From assembly GCA_030562195.1 (NCBI GenBank), contig JAUJPP010000007.1, forward strand, positions 29,075,769 through 29,139,768: DNA of 64,000 nt. Direction: 5' to 3'. Numbering within the stretch: position 1 is the first letter of the stretch; each line of letters starts with the position of its first letter. The stretch is from Nipponacmea schrenckii (Eukaryota; Mollusca; Gastropoda; Lottiidae). Of this stretch, positions 13,157-24,200 are shown one piece after another. The notes below the pieces were generated by a model, which saw only the letters and a list, made by a program, of their open reading frames with translations, did no database searches and was not told the DNA's origin. Made by a program: the position numbers and the translations under genes.

Positions 13157-14190
13157 CTCTATCTTGCAAAAGTTTGGTCTATTCTTGAGCCTACTTGCTT
13201 CATTGCCTACTGGCTTCATTGCCTACTAGACACAATTTCAGTTGAGAGGTGAAGTGAAGAAAGCATTGTGACAATTATTTTAATTAGAAAAAATAGAATT
13301 AGAGATATGAAGATGGCACAGATTTCATCTTTTGGGATCTCAGTTAGCGCCTTATTGAGCATGCTTAATTGAAATCTAACAGATAGAAAATAACACTCTA
13401 TGTTAAGAAATTGATTACTACTGTATATTTTAAAGCATTAACCGTTTTATTGTTTTACTTTAGTAGTTTGTAGATACGCTTACTGCTGTCACATAAACAT
13501 TTACCATCACTAATGAGTCATTATTAAACAGGATGGAGACTGTCAGTAGTTGCCTGATAGTATATCTACCTACTGACAAATATATAATGTGTAATACCCT
13601 CGTATATTTCTTATATTAGTAAAATCACGTAAGGTTTAACTTAATTTTATTTGCCTGTTCAATACATTAGGAGATTCAGGAAGAATTTTCTCTGTACATT
13701 AAAGGTTTATCCAATATATTTTTCATCATTGTCTAATTCCTTGAATGAAGAAATTTTTCTTTTGAATGATTTTATGAAAAGATCAATACTTATTTGTTTA
13801 AATCAACCTCTGACATTCTGAAAAGATTATAGAGTTGATAAAGAAATATTTAAAATCACTAAATATACATTGAAATTTGATAAGAAACACCTTTTTTTAG
13901 ATAAAGATTTTAAAACATTTTTTTTTTTTTAGATTTTCCAATATGTTTTAACCATTTTAAAAACTAATTATTTACTTTATATATATATATATATATATTT
14001 TTGTTATATTATCCAGTTATCTTGTAAATGCTGCCTGTATGAGAATGTGAAACTTTGAGTTAACAAGTATAGGAAATAGTATATTGATTATTGTGTGCTT
14101 CTTTTACCTATGCCTTTTTTAACAATATGTATTTCAATAAATACACATAAACATTCAAAGTAATACAACAAATAGCAATACAGAAAAAAC
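13157..14190. other. No gene recognised; contains a TA dinucleotide run
   Basis: This is AT-rich sequence with an (AT)n run near 13978-13999 and a T-run near 13919. No coding evidence was seen. Confidence 0.35.
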
Positions 14191-14470
14191 CTCAGGGATT
14201 GTCGTCATCCCTGTCCCTGCGTGGATTTGTCCATTGGTCCGTCCATCGATCTGTTGAAATAAACTACAGGTTTCTTCTGATTTGAATGCAATTTGGTTTG
14301 AACATTTATATTGATGAGATCTTGGACAAGTTTGTTATTGATGATTTTTCATTGAACGTTTATTGAGTTATTGTCCTTGATATAGTTAAAACTCATTGAA
14401 ATTGGCTTGTAAATTCAATAGAAACCACAGTGTTCATTTTTTTTAGTTATTGCCCTTGTCTTAGTCAAAA
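14191..14470 (+). mobile_element. GTGGGCGTAT-family element, short degenerate copy
   Basis: TTGTCGTCATCCCTGTCCCT, GGTCCGTCCATCGATC and GAGTTATTGTCCTTGA match the 5' part of the copies at 21.8 and 32.0 kb. The left palindrome and the right end are not recognisable. Confidence 0.5.
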
Positions 14471-15369
14471 CTTTTTTAAATTGAAATAATCTTTAAAATG
14501 GTCTATAGGTGGAGTTCTTATTGCCATTATTTGTTAAAATTATCATGAAATTTCATAAAGATATCACATAGTGGTATTAAACAGTACAAAGATGAATAAC
14601 ATCTAGAACAAGACTTATTTAAGTTTCAGGTGTTTAGATTGATTTTGATTTTTTTTATAAATACTGATAAAATATTATAAAAATGTTTCATCTCTTTAAT
14701 CAATTGAGGATTGCACGCTTTTTTAGAAAATAATTAAAGGAAAAAAATATTTTTTGCTATCATTCATGGATTCATGAGAATTTCAAATGAAATTTAGTTC
14801 ACAGAAAGAATTGATTTTTTTTTATTAATTCTATACAAGATAATGTTACTATTTCTGAAATTGAGATGTATGCAATGATAACATGCGATATAGATGTTTT
14901 GTTAAGCATCTTTTTATGGGAAGCATTCAAGTATGTGATTTTTTCTAAGCACGTAAGATACTTTATTGCAGGAATAACTTATCTTATCTACTGTATATTG
15001 TATGTGTCAAAAAGGTATATAATTTAAAATACAGAGTTTGGCTTATAACTCTACAATTAACTTTGAGCTAAATGTCAGCAAAATTTGTAAAAAAAGTCCA
15101 TCTGCTTTTGATTGCTGAATTTCAATAAAAGATAATTCTCAATCTAGTTAGATGCAAAATAATTATGGAAAATTATGGATAAAAGACTAAAATTTGATGG
15201 TATATATGAACACTATTGTATATTAACTTTGCAGAACAATCCCCGTTTTGATTGTATGAATGGTGACGTGCCTCTTTAAAACATATTTTGTTCATATTCC
15301 AAATTATTATGAATATTTTTATGAAAAATTTCTTGACATCATCTACATGCATGTAGCAAGTGTGAGGTG

Positions 15370-17215
15370 AATATTTTCAGATAATTTGAATAATGAAGGT
15401 AGTTTCAGATAATTTGAATAATGAAGGTAGTTTAAGATAATTTTAAAAAAGAAAGTAGTTTTAGATAATTTGAATAATGAAGGTAGTTTCAGATAATTTG
15501 AATAATGAAGGTAGTTTCAGATAATTTGAATAATGAGGGTAGTTTAAGATAATTTGAATAATGAAGCTAGTTTTAGATAATTTGAATAATGAAGGTAGTT
15601 TCAGATAATGTGAATAATGAAGGTAGTATTAGATAATTTGAAAAAAGAAAGTAGTTTTAGATAATGTGAATAATGAAGGTAGTATTAGATAATTTTGAAA
15701 ATGAAAGTAGTTTTAGATAATGTGAATAATGAACGTAGTTTCAGATAATTTGATTAATGAAGGTAGTTTCAGATAATGTGAATAATGAAGGTAGTATTAG
15801 ATAATTTGAAAAAAAGAAAGTAGTTTTAGATATGTGAATAATGAAGATAGTTTTAGATAATTTGAAAAAAGAAAGCAGTTTTATATAATGTGAATAATGA
15901 AGGTAGTTTTAGACAATTTGAATAAAGAAAGTAGTTTTAGATAATGTGAATAATGAAGGTAGTTTCAGATAATGTGAATAATGAAGGTAGTTTCAGATAA
16001 TTTGAATAATGAAGGTAGTATTAGATAATTTGAAAAAAGAAAGTAGTTTTAGAAAATGTAAATAATGAAGGTAGTATTAGATAATTTGAAAAAAGAAAGC
16101 AGTTTTATATAATGTGAATAATGAAGGTAGTTTTAGATAATTTGAATAAAGAAAGTAGTTTTAGATAATGTGAATAATGAAGGTAGTATTAGATAATTTG
16201 AAAAAAGAAAGTAGTTTTAGATAATGTGAATAATAAAGGTAGTTTTAGATAATGAAAAAAGAAAGCAATAGAAAGAATAGATTAAGTGAATAATGAAGGT
16301 AGTTTAAGACAATGTGAATAATGAAGGTAGTTTTAGATAGTTTAAAAAAAGAAAGCAGTTTTAAATAATGTGAATAATGAAGGTAGTTTAGATAATTTGA
16401 ATAAAGAAAGTAGTTTCAGATAATGTGAACAATGAAGGTAGTTTCAGATAATTTTAATAATGAAGGTAGTTTCAGATAATGTGAATAATGAAGATAGTTT
16501 TAGATAGTTTGAAAAAAGAAAGCAGTTTTAAATAATGTGAATAATGAAGGTAGTTTAGATAATTTGAATAAAGAAAGTAGTTTCAGATAATGTGAATAAT
16601 AAAGGTAGTTTTAGATAATTGAAAAAAGAAAGCAATAGAAAGAATAGATTAAGTGAATAATGAAGGTAGTTTAAGACAATGTGAATAATGAAGGTAGTTT
16701 TAGATAGTTTGAAAAAAGAAAGCAGTTTTAAATAATGTGAATAATGAAGGTAGTTTAGATAATTTGAATAAAGAAAGTAGTTTCAGATAATGTGAACAAT
16801 GAAGGTAGTTTCAGATAATTTTAATAATGAAGGTAGTTTCAGATAATGTGAATAATGAAGATAGTTTTAGATAGTTTGAAAAAGAAAGCAGTTTTAAATA
16901 ATGTGAATAATGAAGGTAGTTTAGATAATTTGAATAAAGAAAGTAGTTTCAGATAATGTGAATAATGAAGGTAGTTTCAGATGATATGAATAATGAAGGT
17001 AGTTTCAGATAATGTGAACAATGAAGGTATTTTTAGATGATATGAATAATGAAGGTAGTTTTGGATGATGTGGAATAAGAAAGTAGTTTTAAATAATGTG
17101 AATTGTGAAAGTAGTTTCAGATAAGGTGAATAAAAAATTAGTTTTAGATTATGTGAATAATGAAAGTAGTTTTAAATAATGTAAAATGTTAAAGTAGTTT
17201 TGAATAATGAGAAAG
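15370..17215 (+). repeat. 28-bp satellite array, about 65 copies with higher-order structure
   Basis: The basic unit is GTAGTTTCAGATAATTTGAA followed by TAATGAAG (28 bp). Variant units ending AAAAAAGAAAG alternate with the standard unit through much of the array, giving a 56-bp dimer. A larger repeat of 367 bp is visible: the rare word GAAAGCAATAGAAAGAATAG begins at 16261 and again at 16628, with matching flanking unit order. The array is intergenic, upstream of the nuclear receptor gene. Both ends fade into degenerate units. Confidence 0.95.
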
Positions 17216-18090
17216 AAGAAACAGTAAGGTATCTTGATTGATAAAAGTTGCAGGACCAAAGTTTATTGACATGATTAGTTATATAACTGTATCAAGCACC
17301 TGTTTATTCTGGTTGTTAAGTCACACAACAACAAATTCTGTCATCAGAAACATAAAAAATGTCATTAAGTTATTCAGGCAAATAATTAAATTATTCATGT
17401 TAGCATCTGTAGCATTCTTTTATTTATTGTCCTGTATTTTAATCAGTTACATAAAGGAAAGAGGCATATTCATCGTCATCTTAAAACATTGGCGGAAATT
17501 TTTCTACTCTTTCTTCCCATCATCAGATGTGCCAGAATTTCAAAATAATTTTTAGATACAAAAAGTGCCTAAATTTTACTGCTTTTAAAGCTTACAGGAA
17601 GAAATTTGATAAAGTTTTCAACCAATTTTGTTTTGTTTTTATAAAAGTTATAAAAATGTGTGAAGTTGGCTTGTTTCTGCAAAAGGGAAGTGTTTGATGT
17701 TGTATCTTAATTTTTAAGTGGTTTCTGCACCTAAGAAATAATTGCCAATTGTCCCAAGTTATAACTTCCAATTATAGCTCTGATAACCTAAACAATTTCA
17801 CAATAACGGTTATCTAGTTTCATGACATTGATTTTTAATTCTCCTCAAAATTTCAAAATAATATATTCTTGAATGATTTGTTGTTTCTGATCTCTTTTTT
17901 CTGATGAAGGACCTTGTCTGGTTTTAATTTACATAAAAAGTTCACTTGGTTTCATTCTCTTTTGAGGTTCGATTATTCTAACAGTTCAGCAGTTGATCAT
18001 CTGTCATAATGACAAGCAACACTGCAATGTCTAAATTTAGAAACAATTTGTTGTGGAATATGAGTTATAAGCAGTTTGTGAAACAGAATA
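17216..18090. other. No gene recognised
   Basis: A 105-codon open frame at 17238-17555 begins at TTG and reads as a mostly hydrophobic peptide. I do not recognise it, and there is no splice or promoter support. It is probably AT-rich chance. Confidence 0.3.
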
Positions 18091-18316
18091 TTATGGTAAA
18101 CACTGCCTTTGCTTCATCAAACAAAGTGAAATGACAGTGATTATTGTAAGCATGGAAATGTTTGACGGGAAAATAACTCTATTTCTATGTACATATGATA
18201 TTTTGACCTCATATGTACATAGATATTAGAGTTATTTTCTTGTCAAATATTTCCATGCTTACAATAATCACTGTCAATTCACTTTGTTTGATCATGCAAA
18301 GGCAATTTGTCCATAA
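18091..18316. repeat. Long near-perfect foldback (about 108-bp arms)
   Basis: The left arm at 18091-18198 is mirrored by the right arm at 18209-18316, with a loop of about 10 bases. Matching landmarks are GTGATTATTGTAAGCATGGA on the left against TCCATGCTTACAATAATCAC on the right, and ATGTACATATGA against TCATATGTACAT at the centre. The outer ends pair as TTATGG/CCATAA with more mismatches. It could be a palindromic MITE or the product of an inverted duplication. A hairpin RNA gene is possible but not shown. Confidence 0.9.
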
Positions 18317-18767
18317 CATGAGGTCCAAATATGCTATTTGATAATATTAAATGAGCCAACTGATAGTTAACCTTGTTTCTGAAATAACACATTGTCAATT
18401 AACATTTTAGATTTCTTTCTGCGTATGATTTGCAAAATTTTATGAGTGAAAATCAGATTCTGACGTATCCTGTCTCATCACGTTCTGAAGTATGTGATCA
18501 TATATTGTTAATTAGAAGAATTGTAGAAGACATGGCTTATTTGAACCCCACCTGAAACATATGTTTTTCAGTTTATCAACCCTTTAATGTGCAGCTTTAA
18601 TCACCTTATGCTGTAGACCTACATTAAATGTCCTGTTTCACATTTTTCTTTCAACCATTCTGATTATAATTAGATTGTTATATTAGAAGTAAAAGTTCGA
18701 ATAAATAAAAATAATTATTATGGATGTATACTAGAATATTTATTACTTTCAGCATTTCAATGGGGTT

Positions 18768-18912
18768 CTCACAACGTTTCAGTGTGGTTCTCACAATGTT
18801 TCAATGTGGTTCTCACAACGTTTCAATGTGGTTCTCACAATGTTTCAATGTGGTTTTCACAACGTTTCAATGTGGTTCTCACAACGTTTCAATGTGGTTC
18901 TCACAATGTCAT
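18768..18912. repeat. 22-bp tandem repeat, about seven copies
   Basis: The unit is CGTTTCAATGTGGTTCTCAC plus AA, with C/T changes at the first base. A short open frame across it is periodicity, not a gene. Confidence 0.9.
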
Positions 18913-19227
18913 CAGGAATATAATGAGTATAAACAACAAGGAAACATAAGCATATATAGGCAACAAATAAATTAATTTAGTAATAACAATACAAATACAA
19001 TCTGGGGATCAAAGGTCAAAGGGGGGTTTTAATCAATAAACTGATATTCTTTTCATTTAAATAATCTGTTATTGTCAAAGGAAATAGAGTCTACTACATT
19101 TTATGAGGAATTAGATCATTGTTAACACTTTATTGTAGAACCTTGGTCTACATTTCCAGGCCAAATTGAGAACAAGATAAAGGTCATATGAATGGATGAC
19201 ATATTTAGTTAAATTAGAGTGTAAGTA

Positions 19228-20030
19228 AAAGTAGTAGTTCTAGTGCCAATAATATTCTTCTACGGCTAGTGATATTCTAGTGCCAGTAATATTCTAGCGC
19301 TAGTAATTTTCTTCTAGTGATATTCTAGTGCTAGTAATATTCTTTTAGTGATATTCCAGTACCAGTGATATTCTAGTGCTCGCAATATTCTTCTAGTGTT
19401 ATTCTAGTACCAGTAATATTCAAGTGATATTCTAGTGCCAGTAATGTTCTAGTGCCAGTGATATTCTAGTGCCAGTAATATTCAAGTGATAGTGATATTC
19501 TAATGATATTCTAGTTCCAGTAATATTCTATTGATGTTCTAGTGATATTCTAGTGCCAGTGATATTCTAGTACCAGTGATATTCTAGTGCCAGTAATATT
19601 CTACTGATATTGTAGTGCCAGTAATATTCTTGTGATGTTCTAGTGCAAGTAATATTCTAGTGCAAGTAATATTCTTCTAGTGATATTTTAGTGCCACTAA
19701 TATTATTCTAGTGCCAGTAATATTCAAGTGATATTCTAGTACCAGTAATATTCTAGTGCCAGTAATATTCTAGTGATATTCTAGTGCCAGTAATTTTCTA
19801 GTGATATTCTAGTGCCAGTAACATTCTAGTGCCAGTAGATATTCTAGTGCCAGTGATATTCTAGTGCTAGTAGATATTCTAGTGATATTCTAGTGATATT
19901 CTAGTACCGGTATTATTCTAGTACCAGTGATATTCTAGTGCAAGTAATATTCTAGTGCCAATAATAGTATTCTAGTGATATTCTAGTGGCAGTAATATTC
20001 TTCTACGGTCAGTGATATTCTGGCATATAT
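19228..20030. repeat. Irregular tandem array of GATATTCTAGTGCCAGTAAT words
   Basis: Units of about 11 and 17 bp (TATTCTAGTGA and TATTCTAGTGCCAGTAA) are mixed without a fixed order over 0.8 kb. A few more copies lie at 20180-20290 after a 150-bp unique stretch. This looks like repeated slippage and unequal exchange between two related unit types. Confidence 0.85.
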
Positions 20031-20299
20031 AGACTCTGGTTCATTAATCTCATTTAATGATGTTTTTTTGTGTAGGTTGAATTGGTCTTATTTAGAGAAT
20101 TTATGAAATAAAAGAGTTGGCTGTCAGATTAATGTCATTGAGATAATGATTTCTAGTTTAACAAAGTCCAGTAGGCCTATCTTAGTGCTAGTAATATTCT
20201 AGTTCTAGTAATATTCTAGTGCCAGAAATATTCCTCTACAGCTAGTGAAATTCAAAATTTAGTGCCAGTAATATTGTAGTGCCAGTAAAAGTAGTGTTT

Positions 20300-21110
20300 G
20301 AAAATAATTTTGAAACATACAAGAAGTAGTCTATTCGTAATCTATTAGTGGACTCTTAAAACCTAGCATTCCATTCAATTCTGATAAAGGCTGAATTTGT
20401 CAGTCTTCAAGAAATGATGTAAAGTTACTTTCATTGAAATTTCATTGAAAGAAAACTTTGAAGTGAATTACAATATCCTTATTTATCAGATGTAATGAGA
20501 ATTCATATCACGATTTGAAATGTTTTCTCTACAAACTTGGTATTTTAACTTATTTTGACATCTTGAAAAATGATTACAGCAAAAATTAACTGCATTTCAT
20601 ACTTTTTGTAAGTTGATTAATGAGATGTGATGGATATTTAAGTGACTTTGAATACAAACTGGCACAGCCAGAAAACTGAGAATATAATTGTTATAAATGT
20701 GTATGTTTTGAGCTCTCAAGTTTGATAAAAAAAATGAATTATCCAGTCATATAAAACAAATATTCTTCTTTATCTAAAGGATTAAATAGTAATTACCTGA
20801 AAACATTAGTATGTAATAAATTATCACTGATAATCATCATTTGAAAACTACAGCATCTTTCATTTATAAAGAGCTTTTTCATTATACAGAATGCATGTCA
20901 GTTATTGACTCTTAGATTAGTTTACCTGTCGTCTTAGTTGTGTATTAAAATGGATCTATGGATAACGCTTAAAAAATGACGACATTCATGTTTAAGGATT
21001 TGCTGCTTGAAGGTTTGATTTATTTAAATCTCTCTAGTATTCTGAGGTGTTATTATAAATATATTGGAAATAGATTCGCTAGATTGTGTCTTGTATAACA
21101 GGAGGTTGAC
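20300..21110. other. No feature recognised upstream of receptor exon 1
   Basis: This is AT-rich sequence immediately 5' of the receptor's first coding exon. Part of it, together with about 21110-21256, may be promoter and 5'UTR. No core promoter motif could be fixed. Confidence 0.3.
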
Positions 21111-21256
21111 AGTCTGTGACAGCAGTAGAACAGTTCACGATTACCAGTCCAACAGACCAGTTCAGACAGTAGTATAATTCAATTGTATATCTTGTTGTCT
21201 ACCGACTGGAGTATTACAAGAAAAACTGGTTAATCGAGGCTAAAGCGATTGACAAA

Positions 21257-24200
21257 ATGATGTCCGATTTACAAAGTACGGTATTGTTAAATTACGATTG
21301 GTCTGTATTTGAAGATTTTAAACAGGTAAATTATATTATATATGTTATTTTTAAAAAACCAGTGAAGGAAAACTTTTAATTTTTGAAGATTGTGTGCATA
21401 GTCATGTGTGATTTGTTCAATGTTTGACCATGTGAAATAAAATGTCTATGGTCACAAATTGTTCAGCAATTTATTTTAATAGTAACATTTTACAAACTTG
21501 GGACCTTTTCTTCAAAATGAACAAAATTTTCAGAATTTAAGAAATACAGTCATCTGATTGGCTGATAGAACTATAATTTAAACCAAATTTAGTGATTAAC
21601 CAATCAGAAGCCTGGATAACTTAAATCATCTTAAGTAACTTCCAGATCTGAAGAAAAACAGTCATCTGATTGGCTGATAAAACTAAAATTTAAAATCAAT
21701 TTTAGTGATTAACTAATCAGAAGACTGGAAAACTTAAATCATCTAAAGTTATGTTTTCCACAATAATTTGAAACCAATTTATTTATTTTTTTGTACTGAA
21801 ATTATATTTCGAATTTGGAGATTATATGCTTGATATTATTTTTATACACCAACATTATAATGTGGTCGTATATTGTCATCACCCCTGTCCGTTGGTCCGT
21901 CCGTCCGTCCACAATTGCTTGTGAACGTGATAGAGACTATAGTTTTTATCAGATTTGAATGAAACTTGCTGTGATCATTTATATTGATGAGATCTTGGAC
22001 AAGTTCGAAATTGGCAATTTTTTCGATGAACGGTTTTTGAGTTATTGTACTTGACTTAGTCAAAATGCGTCAAAATTGGCTTGCGATAGACTATACAGTT
22101 TTCATCTGATTTGAATAAAATTTGATGTGATCATTTTAATTGGTGAGATCTTGAACAACTTCAATATTTACTATTTTTCGATGAACTATATCTGAGTTAT
22201 TCCCCTTGACTTAATCCGAACTCATGAAAATTAGCCAGTAAATGCAATAGAGACTAGGTTTCATCTGATTTGAATCAAATTTGGTGTGAATATTTATATT
22301 GATGAGAACTTGAATTAGACCTAAATAATGTTGGAGTTTCTGCCTGTGTTAAAACAGATAATATATTTTAAAGTGGGTGTATCTTGCTGGGTAACCGCTT
22401 GTTAATCTTGAAAGTGAAAGGTGTTGAAAGTGGGACTTTCAGACATATTATCTTGTAAAATTAATTATCTACTTTAAAAGGTATATTACCGTTACTTATT
22501 ATACAGCCCGTATTCAATATTATTGTTGAAATTAGATTATGCTGAACTTTAAAATTGATAGATGTCTGATGTCTGTTAAGATGTAGATTTATGTGTCATG
22601 ACTTAGGTAGACTGGCTGCTTATTATAATGTAATGATTAATTATCTAAACTCAGACAAGAAATATTATGTCAAAAATTTGTTAAAGGGACATATTCAAAA
22701 TCATTTTGACTAATATTACCTAAACTCAGACACAAGAATATTGTAGCCAAGTTAATCAGTAATAAAGTTTACAGCCTTCAAATTCAACTGTTGTGTCCAA
22801 AATAATCAACATTCCACAACTTTTCTATTCTGGAGACTAAGCTATATAGAAAAGACATACAGTAGAACCTGTATTCAGAGACCACTCAAGGGAATATTCA
22901 AAAACGGTCTCTGAGTGAAGGTGGCCTCTTAAGAGAGGAACTGCAAGACCATTTCGTTTTGACGTTTTGGAAATCATAGGATCTTACTATTACTCATACA
23001 TGTATAGTTTCTACTGCTTTTGAATTCCTATCTTACAGTGGGATTTCAGAATATTGTCTTAAATTATTTTCTTTAATTTATTTTAAACGGGTTATTATCG
23101 TTTTATTATTATACAGCCCGTATTCAATATTATTTCAGTTTTATTCCGTGTAGAAATTGATCCTGAACTTTAAATTGATGATGTCTGATTTAAGTTTTAG
23201 ATTTATGTTCCGGCCCTTAGTTAGCTCTCTTATTAAATGTAATGTTTAACTTATTGAAATTGTCGTTTAATGGAGCAGTATTTGTAAATAATTTTTTAAA
23301 AGGGGACATTTAAATCATTTTACTAATATTCCCAAACTCAGACACTAGATATTGTGGCCATTAATCGATAATAATTTTTAAAAAAGCCTTCAAATTCAAC
23401 TGTTGTGTCCAAAATAATCACATTCCAAAGTTTCTTAATAAGGAGACAAATGACTAGAAAAGTATATATACAAATAAGTAGTCAAATTCCTAGTTCTTTT
23501 TGAAAGAATTATTCAATTTTAATATCTTTGATTTGATTTCAGATTGGATATAATTAGTATTGATTTTATAGACTAAAATGGAAACATTTGATTCAAGTCA
23601 TTCTCTTTTTTGTTTTTTATGATAATTTAAGTACTTTTTTTGATAGAGATCAGGGCCCAGTTCTTCAAATACCATACTTGCAGCTGATGATATATTATTT
23701 GTAACTTGGGATCATAATGTGACTGACCAGATTACAAGACTTTGAAATCCATGTTCATATCCATTTAGAAAATTACTTATTTTGTCCAATTATATTTTGA
23801 CTCATTAATTGATTAACTCATTTCTGCTGACTTAAGGGCAACTGCAAGTAACCCCAGAGCTGTTTGCATTATTTTAAATACATGTAATTGGCTATAGCAT
23901 ACATCTGAAACAAGATGTGACATAAGATTTAGTTTTGGATAAATGCCACTGTTTTTCGGTTAATTTTTGTATCATGGTAGAACAAACCGATCAATATAGC
24001 ATACCTAAGTACAGTTGTCCTTGGGTGTTATGTTTAGAATTATGATTTGACAAGTTGAATCTATTTATAAGTACAGTTGTCAACTGTTGCTATTGTTTGG
24101 TATTATGATTTGACAAGTTGAATCTATTTATAAGTAATGTTGTCTTCTGTTGTATTGTTTGATAAACATTATTTAGATCCTTTAAAACTCTTCAAAATGG

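Noticed and set aside
17238..17555. 105-codon hydrophobic open frame
   Set aside because: It starts at TTG, has no recognisable family, no splice sites and sits beside a satellite in very AT-rich DNA.
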